Assembly (NCBI GenBank): GCA_024195265.1
Contig: JAJLRJ010000004.1
Span: forward strand, 46,339,337-46,403,336
From: Dendrophyllia cribrosa
Lineage: Eukaryota; Cnidaria; Anthozoa; Scleractinia; Dendrophylliidae
DNA: 64,000 nucleotides
Reading direction: 5' to 3'
A program made the translations under genes and the position numbers. The notes under the pieces were generated by a model, which saw nothing but the letters and a program-made list of their open reading frames with translations, ran no database searches and was not told the origin of the DNA. Shown piece by piece: positions 45,824 to 56,000 of the stretch. Position 1 is the first letter of the stretch. The number at the start of each line of letters is the position of its first letter.

Positions 45824-45828
45824 CCAAT
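45824..45828 (+). promoter_or_regulatory. CCAAT box before GPCR 2
   Basis: ccaat in acagggtcaccaataaa, 84 bp before the ATG, matching the arrangement before GPCR 1. Confidence 0.55.
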
Positions 45829-45907
45829 AAAAAAAACTCCTGGGTAATTTAATATCCATACTAAAAAACAGATCGATCGCTCTAAATATTACGAAACAAA
45901 GTTTACG

Positions 45908-46831
45908 ATGGCCGCTCCATTCTGCACCGTCAGATTAAATGAACTGAAGATACTTGTTCACCAAACGGGAGATTTCATGCTGACTTTGTCAGCTTTGAAC
46001 TTGTTGTTTTCTCTAATAACAACTCTTGGAAATCTCCTGGTTATTCGCACGCTGTGGAAAGCATCCTCGATGCCGACGAATTTAAAGAAGCTGTTTCTGA
46101 GTCTCGCTTTCTCTGATCTTGCCGTAGGAATGTTTTCGCAACCAATGTATGGTGTTATCATCGCAGTGATGTCTAAGATAGCATCGACTGGAGACTATGT
46201 CTTATTTTGTCCAACAATTTTAACTGTTTTCAAATACTTAGTTTTCTTTCTCTCTTGCGCATCGTTCCTTAATGTTACCGCCATTGCAGTCGATAGACTT
46301 CTCGCAATTTCACTCCATCTACGATATCAAGGTCTTGTCAGTTCCAAACGTGTTATTATAGCGTTGGTGTCTCTATGGATGACAAGTGGTGTCGCTGTCT
46401 CCATATACATTTCACTTCCTAAAGGCAATGTCATGGTAACTGAGATTATTGAATTGGTTGGTATCTTTTTGGCAACTGTAGCATATATTTATATTTACAA
46501 AGTTGTGAGACATCATCGGAATCAAATACAAAGCCAACTGCAAAATGCCCAAGCAGTGGAGCTACTCCGACAAAAGAAGTCTGCCTGTAATGCTTTGTTT
46601 GTCTATGTTGTTTTCCTGGGATGCAATCTTCCACTTTTCATCTCTATAATATTTTTTTTAACCAACACTTCACGAATTTCTTTTCTTGTGTCTGCAGAAG
46701 TCTCAAAATTCTTGGTTCTTCTGAATTCTTTATTAAATCCTTTCGTTTACTGCTGGCGATTTCGCGAACTTCGCGAAATTGCGAGAGGCACAGTGAAGAA
46801 AATATTTTGTATAAGCGAGAATGGGACATAA
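45908..46831 (+). CDS. Class A (rhodopsin-like) GPCR 2
   Basis: Intronless, 307 residues, the paralog of GPCR 1. Conserved points: N42 (TM1), D70 (TM2), C101, DRL129-131, W157 (TM4), GCNLP (238-242) in TM6 with no tryptophan, and N277-P-F-V-Y281 followed by CWRFRE. The regions STGDY, SSKRVIIALVSLWMTSGV and ELLRQKKSA are almost the same in both receptors, while the loops and TM4-TM5 differ more. The second extracellular loop is again short and lacks cysteine. Ligand unknown; both would sit in the plasma membrane. Both frames are intact, so both are probably functional. Confidence 0.95.
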   Translation: MAAPFCTVRLNELKILVHQTGDFMLTLSALNLLFSLITTLGNLLVIRTLWKASSMPTNLKKLFLSLAFSDLAVGMFSQPMYGVIIAVMSKIASTGDYVLFCPTILTVFKYLVFFLSCASFLNVTAIAVDRLLAISLHLRYQGLVSSKRVIIALVSLWMTSGVAVSIYISLPKGNVMVTEIIELVGIFLATVAYIYIYKVVRHHRNQIQSQLQNAQAVELLRQKKSACNALFVYVVFLGCNLPLFISIIFFLTNTSRISFLVSAEVSKFLVLLNSLLNPFVYCWRFRELREIARGTVKKIFCISENGT

Positions 46832-47247
46832 GATGGACCCAGAAAAGATGCGATCTTGAAGACGCTCCGGAAAAAGCCATGAAATAAGATAAACGAAGTT
46901 CAACGTAACTCTGACTTTCTAAATGTTGATTCAAAGAGTCGGCACACAGGGGGCGACTTCTAATTTTCGGCAAAAAATCTTCTGGTGACTGGTTGGATTG
47001 ATTCAAACTGGGTTTTGAAGCGACTAGTCGCGGCGTTGTCGGATGAAAGCTCAAAGCCAAGAACGCAAGGCAGTAAATAACCATCTAGATTCCGGTTGTC
47101 AGTGCGGCTGGCGCGACGGAAAATGGCCGACAGTACTAAAATCGTTTGCCTCCTTTTTTTAAAGTAGGGAAACAAAAACCGATACGAATCATATTGCCTT
47201 CGAAGCGTTCCTTTATTTGATAGTGCGGGAGATAAAAGTACATGTAT
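46832..47247. other. Non-coding 3' flank
   Basis: No feature recognised; minus-strand ORFs here are shadows of the GPCR. Confidence 0.4.
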
Positions 47248-47545
47248 TAGGGAGCTTAAGCAGCCACGACGGTTGAGGCAGCGAGAACGGCACAAAACAA
47301 TAGGTTTAATTAGCAAAAACGATGTCTCTGCACGTGCGTTTTACATTTTGGTACATTTCTTTGCCGTTCTTTGCAAAACAACAACGTCAAATGATCAAAT
47401 TTCTATTTGAACTTGAAAGCCGTCCCTACAAATTAAGCTCCTGGATAATCCAGTCACGTTAGACAAACTAAGCAAATTGAAAGAACTGCAAAGTAGTTTA
47501 TATAGAAAGAATCCTTGATGTTGTTGTCGTAGTTTCTTTTGCTTT
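47248..47545 (-). mobile_element. MITE R5, copy 2 (one end lost)
   Basis: Begins tagggagcttaagcagccac and shares gcgagaacggcacaaaacaa, tctctgcacgtgcgttttac, aacaacgtcaaatgatcaaa and cagtcacgttagacaaacta (in complement) with 45031-45403. The far end is degraded. Confidence 0.75.
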
Positions 47546-47564
47546 ATACACGATAAACAATAAA

Positions 47565-47837
47565 GCTTGGTTCCCACTAGCAACGTAAGCGACGTAAGCG
47601 GAATCGTAAGCGGAATCGGAATCGTAAGAATCTTACGATCTAGTGGAAATCAAAACGACGTAAGCGGATAGTGAGCGACGGAATCAGAAGCGGAATCGGA
47701 AGAAAAAGGAAACCTACTGATCCTTCCGATTCCGATTCCGATTGCGACTCCGTTTTTTAATTTACACTAGAACGTAAGGCTTCTTACGCTTCCGACTCCG
47801 ACTCCGCTTCCGATTACGTCGCTAGTGGGAACCAGCC
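47565..47837. mobile_element. MITE with gtaagcggaatcg arrays
   Basis: Ends gcttggttcccactagc and gctagtgggaaccagcc. Inside, each arm repeats gcgacgtaag and cggaatcg-like blocks, mirrored in the other arm. Non-coding. Confidence 0.85.
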
Positions 47838-47934
47838 CTAAAGGGTCGAGCACGCTGCCCTGCAAGCGGAGCCCTAAACTTGATGGACTGGGGCTCAGAG
47901 ACAACCCCATTAACGCAGATACTTTAGGTGCGAT

Positions 47935-48345
47935 TGGAACGCAATGCTTAAATCCCTTCATGGTATGGCGCCATCCTATCTCTTATCTGAGTTCAAACAT
48001 GCACATCAGATCTACGCGTATATCACCAAACGCTATGACTTGTTGCGCCTGCCTATGGCTAAAACATTTAATTACAAGTGCCTGGGAACATTCAGATATA
48101 ATGGTGCGCGTGCATTTTAATGCCCTGCCTCACATTATCCTCAGTGTGCAAATGCTACGGGAATTTAAGATCAAACTTGAGCGCTATCTCAAACGTTAGT
48201 TTGTCAACTTAGCGATTATATGTAGTTTTATTTTTGTGTGCGTTTGTTTTGTAATATCATTTAGTTTAGTGGGGGCTCCATTTCAACTAGCCTAGCTAAA
48301 TTGGTTGCCCTGAATAAAAATTCCTTTTTTGTTGTTGCAGCAATC
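47935..48345 (+). mobile_element. LINE 3' end (truncated)
   Basis: Between 47941 and 48199, frames encode HGMAPSYLLSEF, then NYKCLGTFRYNGARAF, then a basic end (FKIKLERYLKR). This is the pattern of the C-terminus of CR1/RTE-like reverse transcriptases. At least one frameshift is present. An AATAAA and a gttgttg tail follow near 48315-48345. Confidence 0.75.
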
Positions 48346-48823
48346 TTTTCGTGTGTACTTCTTGTGAAACTAGTCGCGGCAACCAAACAAAATAATTAAC
48401 CATAGTTTGTCTTTTAAAGCTGAAATAAAAAAGTATAGAAAAACTACGAGGTGGTATATGAACAAGGGTCGTTTAACCTTTGGATCTTTGTGGTTGAATA
48501 GGTTGTTATTACACCTCACCTAAAAAGATAAATATCATAGCAGCCAAAAATATAAAAAATGTGAACACGAATACATTATAGAGCAAATAAAAAAATACTA
48601 AGCAACAAAATTAGTATACGACTTACCTTGAAACTTAGCTTAAATACAATGTGTATGTAAAGAAAATAGTCTAATAAGTCCCGTTAAATTTTAATTTAGT
48701 TAAGCACAAAGACAGGAGAAAAGCACTCTCATGTGCGAATTCTTGTTCAGTTATTAAAACCATATAGTTTAAGAGCCCAGTGTACTATCTCGTTGCTACG
48801 TAACGCGGTTGCTACGCAAGTTC
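48346..48823. other. Non-coding
   Basis: AT-rich, no feature recognised. Confidence 0.4.
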
Positions 48824-48989
48824 AATAGCCTTTTTCGCGGTTAACCTTTCTCATTTCATTACAATAAAATTCAACATGATTGCGAGGCAATTTCGGGCAT
48901 AAACTACAAAATTGCCCGAAATTGCCTCGCAACCACGTTGATTTTTATTGTAATGCAAATGAGAAAGGTTAACCGCGAAAAGGGCTATT
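48824..48989. mobile_element. Fold-back element P1
   Basis: Arms of about 75 bp: aatagcctttttcgcggtta and tgcgaggcaatttcgggca with near-perfect mirrors, centred near 48907. Confidence 0.9.
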
Positions 48990-48990
48990 C

Positions 48991-49161
48991 TCTATTTTCG
49001 AATTGCCCATAATACACTTTGTTTGCCCCCAAAATTTTGCATAAACTACTGTTTGTAAATGCTCTTGGGAGGACTGTATATTCCCAAGAGCATTTCAAAA
49101 CAGTAGTTTATGCAAAATTTGGGGGGCAAACAAAGTGTATTATGGGCAATTCGAAAATAGA
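48991..49161. mobile_element. Fold-back element P2
   Basis: Starts one base after P1. Arms of about 80 bp: tctattttcgaattgcccat and gcataaactactgttt with mirrors, centred near 49075. Only a few bases separate the arms. Confidence 0.9.
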
Positions 49162-49523
49162 ACATTCATTTCCAGTTTTCCGGTACTTCCGATAGTTTTG
49201 CGCCCCTTATGGCTTCCGGCCGCTCGATCATCGCCAGGAAACGTTTGTTTCTGCCAGTGCAAAACAAAAGGAAATAACAAGGAAAGTATATATATATGTT
49301 TAAACTAACATTTGGTTCATGCTTTGGCATGCGTATATCGAGTTAGTTAAGAGAGTGTACAGGGAAAATGTTGAGCGGTGATGAGCTGTTGAATTTTCTA
49401 CAAAAAGCTTTTTAAAATGTTAAAGTTCGACTCAGATTGATTTTTATCTGCTTGAAAGGGAATTCTGATATTAAATTGACACAAACGTTACCGGCGAACG
49501 AAAGCAAAATTATGCGCCTGCTG
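49162..49523. other. Non-coding
   Basis: No feature recognised beyond a short (ta)n near 49290. Confidence 0.4.
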
Positions 49524-49672
49524 CATTTTACCGGTAGTTTCTTGGTGTTGCGGATGGTGTGATCACCAAATGACGTAAAACAAAAGATTCAAGACACTGA
49601 ACAATACCCACAACACAACACAAAAGCTAACCAACAATGGCTTCCGCAACACCAAGAAACACCCATTTTACC
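49524..49672. mobile_element. MITE with gtttcttggtgttgcgga ends
   Basis: gtttcttggtgttgcgga is mirrored by tccgcaacaccaagaaac, with attttaccg outside each end. About 149 bp. Confidence 0.75.
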
Positions 49673-49917
49673 GTAAAAGTCACTCAAGGAGTCAAAACTG
49701 ATAAATAATTAATTACTATATGCTAAACAGAGACGATAAAATAAAATCAATAAAAGGCGACTTAATTCATCCAAGGATTATTTTTTTTAAGAAGACAAAT
49801 ATTTCGAGGTGTTGCATGGAGTTATCTGACAGTGATTCGATCACTTCGGGATTACTTTAATAAAATGTACCGCATTTTGTTAGTACAATTCGAGCTTCAG
49901 TGTGCGCCAAAATCCGA

Positions 49918-49966
49918 CTAGCTTGTGTACAGGGAGGGGAAGTGGTGGCTATACACAGGCTAAAAT
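49918..49966. repeat. Miniature of the 18986-20101 ends
   Basis: tagcttgtgtacaggg and ctatacacaggcta face each other across only about 18 bp, matching the 14-bp ends of the 1.1-kb fold-back with small differences. Confidence 0.6.
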
Positions 49967-50264
49967 AAGACAAAATGTATTTTCCCACGGCCATATCGGT
50001 TAATAATAATAATGATAATAATAATAATAATATTTAACCAGGGAGCCCACTCGCCTTGGCGGTTTTCAGTGGGGCCCTGCAAATAATAAATTTTAACCTA
50101 TATAAAAAATATACAAATCCTAGCTAAGAACAACATTAAAAATGTTAAAAAGACAATATAAAAAGGGTAAAAAGAGTAAAACCTATTTCATTTCAACTGA
50201 TTATTTCAAAAGTCCCTTTAGTTTGTAATCCGCTTCATAACCACGCTACAGATCGAAATTAATT
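49967..50264. other. Non-coding
   Basis: A (taa)n run near 50003-50032 and a segment with cagggagcccactcgccttg. No gene. Confidence 0.4.
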
Positions 50265-50452
50265 GGCCGTTTCCGAGTTGTCTTTAGCCTATCTATCAAA
50301 GCGAGGCTAGGTGCGAAACCTTTCATTTGATGAGTTTCCATTCACATGCAAATAACACTGATTTGCATGTGAATGAAAACTCATTTTCATATGAAAGGTT
50401 TCGCACCTAGCCTCTCTTTGATAGAGAGGCTAAAGGCAACTCGGAAATGGCC
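50265..50452. mobile_element. Fold-back MITE
   Basis: Ends ggccgtttccgagttg and mirror. Arms of about 85 bp share gctaggtgcgaaacctttca and tgcatgtgaatg with mirrored copies, with only a few bases between. An ORF through the right arm is a by-product. Confidence 0.88.
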
Positions 50453-51333
50453 TATTGGAGTAGCTAGTTTGACTTTTCATGCCAAGGTCTTCACCTTTGC
50501 CGCGAAAGCCAAAAGGTTTCATTACTTGTGCGCATGCCGCCTAAAATTACAATAAATGCCTTTACTCTTTTACTTACCGGCTATTTTATCGATAAATCTC
50601 ACCTCACCTGATACGGAGTCAAGTTGAAAATCGTTCTTTTTTCTTTTATTAAGCACCAAAATGCTGAAAAAAGTGCATAGAGCGAAATGGTTATCCTATT
50701 GACGTGGATACTTTAACCTCGTTGTTCAGCGCACACCACGAATTAGTGTAATCTCCCCTCTACATTGGCAAATACCTAAATGTTACCCTTCTAAAAAAGA
50801 CAGACAAACAGCGAAAACTTTCATCTATTAATGTCATTAATAGATTTTAACATCATTGTCAGATAAATCTTTAGTTATTCTTCGCGTTCCACCCTAACAC
50901 CTTGATGGCTAAAAATATTGGCGTTCCTTTCTTCCTAAGTGATACCAAGATCCGTAATTTACACCCTAAACGAGACGACGAGCAAACCCGTACTTTTCAT
51001 ATCGGAGTGTCCCCCCAGAATAACTGAAAACTGCATCATTGTTGGGTGACAACTCACTAATAAAGTATACATTCTTTGTAAAATGTAGAGTTTTGAAAAC
51101 AGCATTGCACGGAGAGCATCTGGTATATCGGGCTGAATGATTTTTTTTGAAGCTCGATTTTTGAATTTTTATGACTTTATGTGAAAACCAAGAATATATT
51201 ATTGCAGTGCAGATTGCAGTGCGTACGTGTACTCAGCAGCTACTCAGCTCGATATAAAACTGCTCGATAAGAGAATGAGGCTCTCCCCAGTCCCTACCGA
51301 AACGACGAGCAGGCGGTTACTCATTCTACAGTT
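50453..51333. other. Upstream region of HELB, non-coding
   Basis: No further gene recognised. The 5' end of the HELB transcript presumably lies near the 3' edge. Confidence 0.45.
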
Positions 51334-51343
51334 TTGGCGCCAA
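51334..51343 (+). promoter_or_regulatory. E2F-type palindrome before HELB
   Basis: TTGGCGCCAA, preceded by TT, is a perfect palindrome matching the E2F consensus TTTSSCGC on both strands. It lies 87 bp before the HELB ATG, a typical distance for S-phase genes. Whether it is upstream of or inside the 5' UTR is unknown. Confidence 0.6.
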
Positions 51344-51429
51344 GACCGTTGGAAGTAAGATTTGTTGATTATGTCTTCGGTTTTTTATTTTGTTTGAAAC
51401 CGATTATTAAGCTCAGGTTTAAGCTTGCA

Positions 51430-51994
51430 ATGGCACTGTTTACAGGATTTTTCCTTCCGAAGAAGAAAAAGACTAAAAAGGACGAATCTGATTGCGAAAG
51501 CGGCCGTGAAAGCGATAGCGACGATGACTTTGAAGATCATGATTTTAGGGATATGCACAAGATTGCGGAAGAAACATTGCATTGTTCTTCGTCAAGCAGA
51601 CTGCGTAATGTCGTGGAAACAATACGAGGGCTCTCAACAACCAACGAATGCCGCGTACGAGGGCAATTCGATCCGCTCTTTTCACATCCGTGGTGGAGGG
51701 TCGAGATCAAAACAAATGAAAAGAAGTCATCCAACACGATGAAACTGGCTTCCTCGCGCCCTTCGTACAGCTTTAGAACTGACGATTCTGTTGGAGAAGA
51801 CATTCTGTCTCTGTTCTTAGTAAACGGGTGCGAAGTTGAACCACAACATGCCACAGCACTCTTGGATTTTATCAGGAGTAATTATCTCAGACCCACATTG
51901 GTTGATCTACGGGATAACCTGAATAAGTTTGCGGACAGCACGGAAGTAAACAGGGAAATGGCCGAGCAGATTTCAAAACGTCTGCATACGTCCG
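51430..51994 (+). CDS. HELB: HELB exon 1
   Basis: Start chosen at ATG 51430; upstream in-frame sequence has no other ATG. It encodes a lysine-rich start (LPKKKKTKK), an acidic serine-rich stretch, then the conserved HELB N-domain with HPWWRVEI. Ends in phase 1 at donor gttagt. Confidence 0.9.
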
Positions 51995-52998
51995 GTTAGT
52001 GTTTTGAATATAAGCTTATTATAATTTCTATAGATAATTGCCTGTTAATTTCACATTTATAAACAGTCATATTGTTGGTAGCTCCTGTTCTTGTCCTTGC
52101 ATTTTTTAATTTACATGTACTGTATATGTTGTAGGTTAAAATTATTTTAGGTTAAAATTATTTCAAACTAGGTTAATTTTTATTTTCCTTTGTCTGAGAT
52201 TATGTTAATGAATCTGGGACAAAGGAAAATAAAAATCAACCTAGTTTGAAAAAATTTTAACCTAAAATTGTTTTAACCTACAACATATACATGTTGTAAC
52301 ATCAGATGGAAAGGGCAAAAATAAAGCTGATTGATACTTTTATACCTTTCCAAGTAAATTCAATTTGGCCAATTTTTATTTGTGTGTGTGACATACATTG
52401 AGCCTCCTGTAAGTGACAACCAATTATGAATGCCAAGGTGGTCGCTTGCAGTAGATGGTTGCTTTTTATTTGGGAATGACTTTCATTAATCGAGAACAGA
52501 TTGCATTATTGAAATCAAAATTCAGGTTTTAAATTGATTATTGGAATCTTCTAATGGTAGCATGACGTGGTTTCAGATTTCAGTCGCTTGGACTTCATAG
52601 GAAATTTGGAGTTTTGTAAATGCAGAGCTTCTTTGCGTCAAAAAAAATACTCAGTGATGAACTTTTGTTGAGCGAACAGAAATAGGTCAGATCTGTCAAG
52701 CCGCCAACTGTTGCCTGCTTTGCCGGCACATGAACATTCGCCTGATGTCAATAACAAACCAATCAGCATTCATTATTTCGAATAAGGCTGCCGTTGGAAG
52801 ATTTCAATAATCAATTTAAAACCTGAATTTTGATTTCAATGATGCAATCCGTTCCAGATTAATGAAAGTCATTCCCAAATAATAAGCAGAACCTGAGGTT
52901 TTTAAACATCGGGGGCTCGATTTCTGTTGTTTCAGTCAGTATTTTGATAACGTCAGTCCTCCAACTTGGCCGCCAATAAGTTTATGACGTCATCCACA

Positions 52999-53041
<43 letters not shown>

Positions 53042-56000
53042 TTTGATTGCTTTGGTTTTGCATTCTGTGTTTTGTGATTGGCTAAAACATTTCGCTCCAC
53101 TTTATCAACCAATCAGAAGTAAAACCATAACCAATTGTGACTTATTTGCAATGTTTTCCTACACTTGGTGCTGTCTACATGTGTTCATTGGATAGGCTAC
53201 AGCTGTTGTGATTGGCCAGAGTGATTTTTGTGGTTTTGGTTTTACCGCATGCAGTTGAAAACTGCTTGAACAGAAAAACTCGAATTTCCAGCATTGCTCA
53301 TGATCACTTACAAGAAGTCGTCAATATTGTGAGAGATTCTGAGTAAAGTGATTTGACTGGAAAAAAATTGGTATTTTTTAGAAAAGTGGTCTCTTGTGAG
53401 AGTTTTCGACTCTAATGATTTGACTGGAGAAAAATCGGTATTTTGGGAAAGTTGTCACTTGCTAAAGTTGGTTGCACATTGAGGTTCGACTGTGTACATG
53501 TTATAAATCATTGAATGGAAGTTTGAAATGTTCTATTTTTTTTACCCACGTACACGCCATAAAATTCTGCTTTTATTGCATGGCAGTAGGGTGTTTGCAA
53601 AAATAATATTACTATTGCCCTCCATAAAGGTTACATTTTCTTGAAAGAATGAAGAGGGGATGTCCTAGATTTTATCTTGGTAGTAACATCGATGTCACTT
53701 TTTATTCGAACCAAGTCCATACTATTTGTGACATGTGAAATCACATCTTTTTTATGTGACACTATTTTTAGCCTGTTAATGGACCTCTTGGGGTTGGGTA
53801 TGGGTCAAAAAGAAAGGCAAGCAGAGTGGGAAATTAATAGACCAAATTGGTATTTGTAATTTGGCGGTTTTAGTGTACATGTCGTTTGGAGGATTTCATG
53901 CAGATGACTGAATTTACAGCCTTCTTATATTTACCACAAAGTACATAAAGATCTGAAAGTTAAATGCACGTTTTATGAACTGTCTGTTTATTTTCTTTGA
54001 CCTCTTTTTACATCTGTTTTAGCGATGAGCATTTTTTGTCAATCTATTTACTTAAATGCATACACACTGTATGCGGTATTCTGAGTGACTCTGAATGCAT
54101 TCTTTGAGCAGGCCTTGATCCAGAGGTCATTTCTTTAATATGATGAATCTTTGGCAGGATTCAGCCTTTCTAGCTCTTTCTTGACCTTGGAGTTTTACTT
54201 TCCAAGACATCCAAACAAAGATTATTACCTTATGGCAGACCAGTGACAGATTATTTACAAGGTTGGAATGGCGGCGTTAATACTTTGTCCATAGACCTCC
54301 CTTGCTTGCTAGCTTTTCTTTTTGCCCTCCATACCCTATCACAGACAAAACTGTTTGAAAACCATGCTAACACTTGACAGTGGCACATACCCATTTAGCT
54401 TTCATGTGAGAGAACGTTTTGCCTTGATTGGCTCTCTTTTACCTGAACTTCACAAACCTGTCTAATTATTACTTTAGCAAGATAGTGCTTAATCTTGTGA
54501 GTGAAATATCTTAAAATTTGACATAGCCTGAAATGCCCACAGCCCTTCAATAATTGAATTATAGTAACAAGTAACTAGTTGTCCTTGGACAATGAATAAA
54601 ACCAAAAACAAGTGTGAAAATTACTGAGCTGTGTTTCTATGCTGCCTCCATACAGACCCCTTTCATTTTTGTTTAATTGTTATTTATTGTTTATTTAGTG
54701 GGGGTTACAGTGTAGCTTTGGTACTATACTTTATGTTCTTTACAAACTATAAAATACATCAAATACTTTATTAACAAGAGCCTGCTTAATACAAGTATTT
54801 TGCCTAATAAATAAATATGCAACAAATTTTTAAAATAAATTGTACTTACTACATGTAATATTACAGTGTCCATGAGAAAAATATTGATACCAGCAATTAT
54901 TTTAGTAATTTGGTTGACACATTTGTTCTTATTTTACTGCCATATTTTTATTGTCTCTCAACTTCTTTTGTTGGTGAAAAAGCAATTATTACACCAACCG
55001 AACAAAATAAATTATATTAATGCTTAATTAATGATGAATTAATCATTCTTGCTTTTAAATTTTTTGTTACAGCAACAGGAAAGGCATTCCTGGTTCCAAA
55101 GCTTACCAGATATGCACATCGTCTCTTCCCACGCCGTGCATGTTCACTTTTTTCTGACCCAAAGATTAATTTTTCAACACTGACGAGAATGAATGATGCA
55201 TTGGACAGGGAACCATGGGCTTTTGGCTACCAAACAGTCCTGAAAAACCGTTTCCACATAACTGGTTTTGAGGCCAAACTGTCAGCATTTATTGAGTGTG
55301 ATCTTCTGAGGGACATGCCTGTTGAAATGCGAGATGCATTATACATTTATAATGCACTGTCGGAAGTTACTCGCAGCTTTGGACACACTTATGTTCTGCT
55401 TCGAGAGCTAAAACAGCCGAAGTATTACAGTAAGCCATATTCCCCAGGAACATACTGTGTGTCACACTGGCAGAGGAGTCTCACTTATTTAAGTCAGATT
55501 GAAGTCGTCAAAACTGAAGGTGATGGTTTTAATGACAGGTGCCATGTGTTTCTGACCCACATACGGGGTTATGAGGAAACCATAGCCAATAATCTTTCCA
55601 AGATTATGAGACAAAAATCTTGGATTGGCAGTATTGAAATAAAAGAAGAGGTTAGTTGAATTCTTATAGTTGCAGATTTACACAACAAAACTTCGTTGGA
55701 TACAACATGTATATGACTCGTTTTTGGCAATAAAAAGTATCAAAGCATGTCAAATAGATGTATATAAACCAAATTGAAGAAACGTTGTCAGGTGAAAAGC
55801 ATAAACCATGAACAATGCGACCCAAAGGTTTACTAGTAAGTTGGATAAATAAATCTTTGTCTGTGACAGAATACATATTATAAATATTAACACAATGCAT
55901 AAATCATGCTCTAAAATGTCTCAAACAAAGGAAACATCTTGATTATCAAGAAATGGAATATTACTAAGCTTGCCAATGCTACCTACCCAGAATCCCGTTC

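Larger units (their letters stand above)
51995..55072. other. HELB intron 1
   Basis: 3.1 kb, filled with repeats: fold-backs at 52122-52290 and 52461-52888, a (CA)n run, repeat R3 and a G-capped-element relic near 54280-54420. No separate gene seen. Confidence 0.8.
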
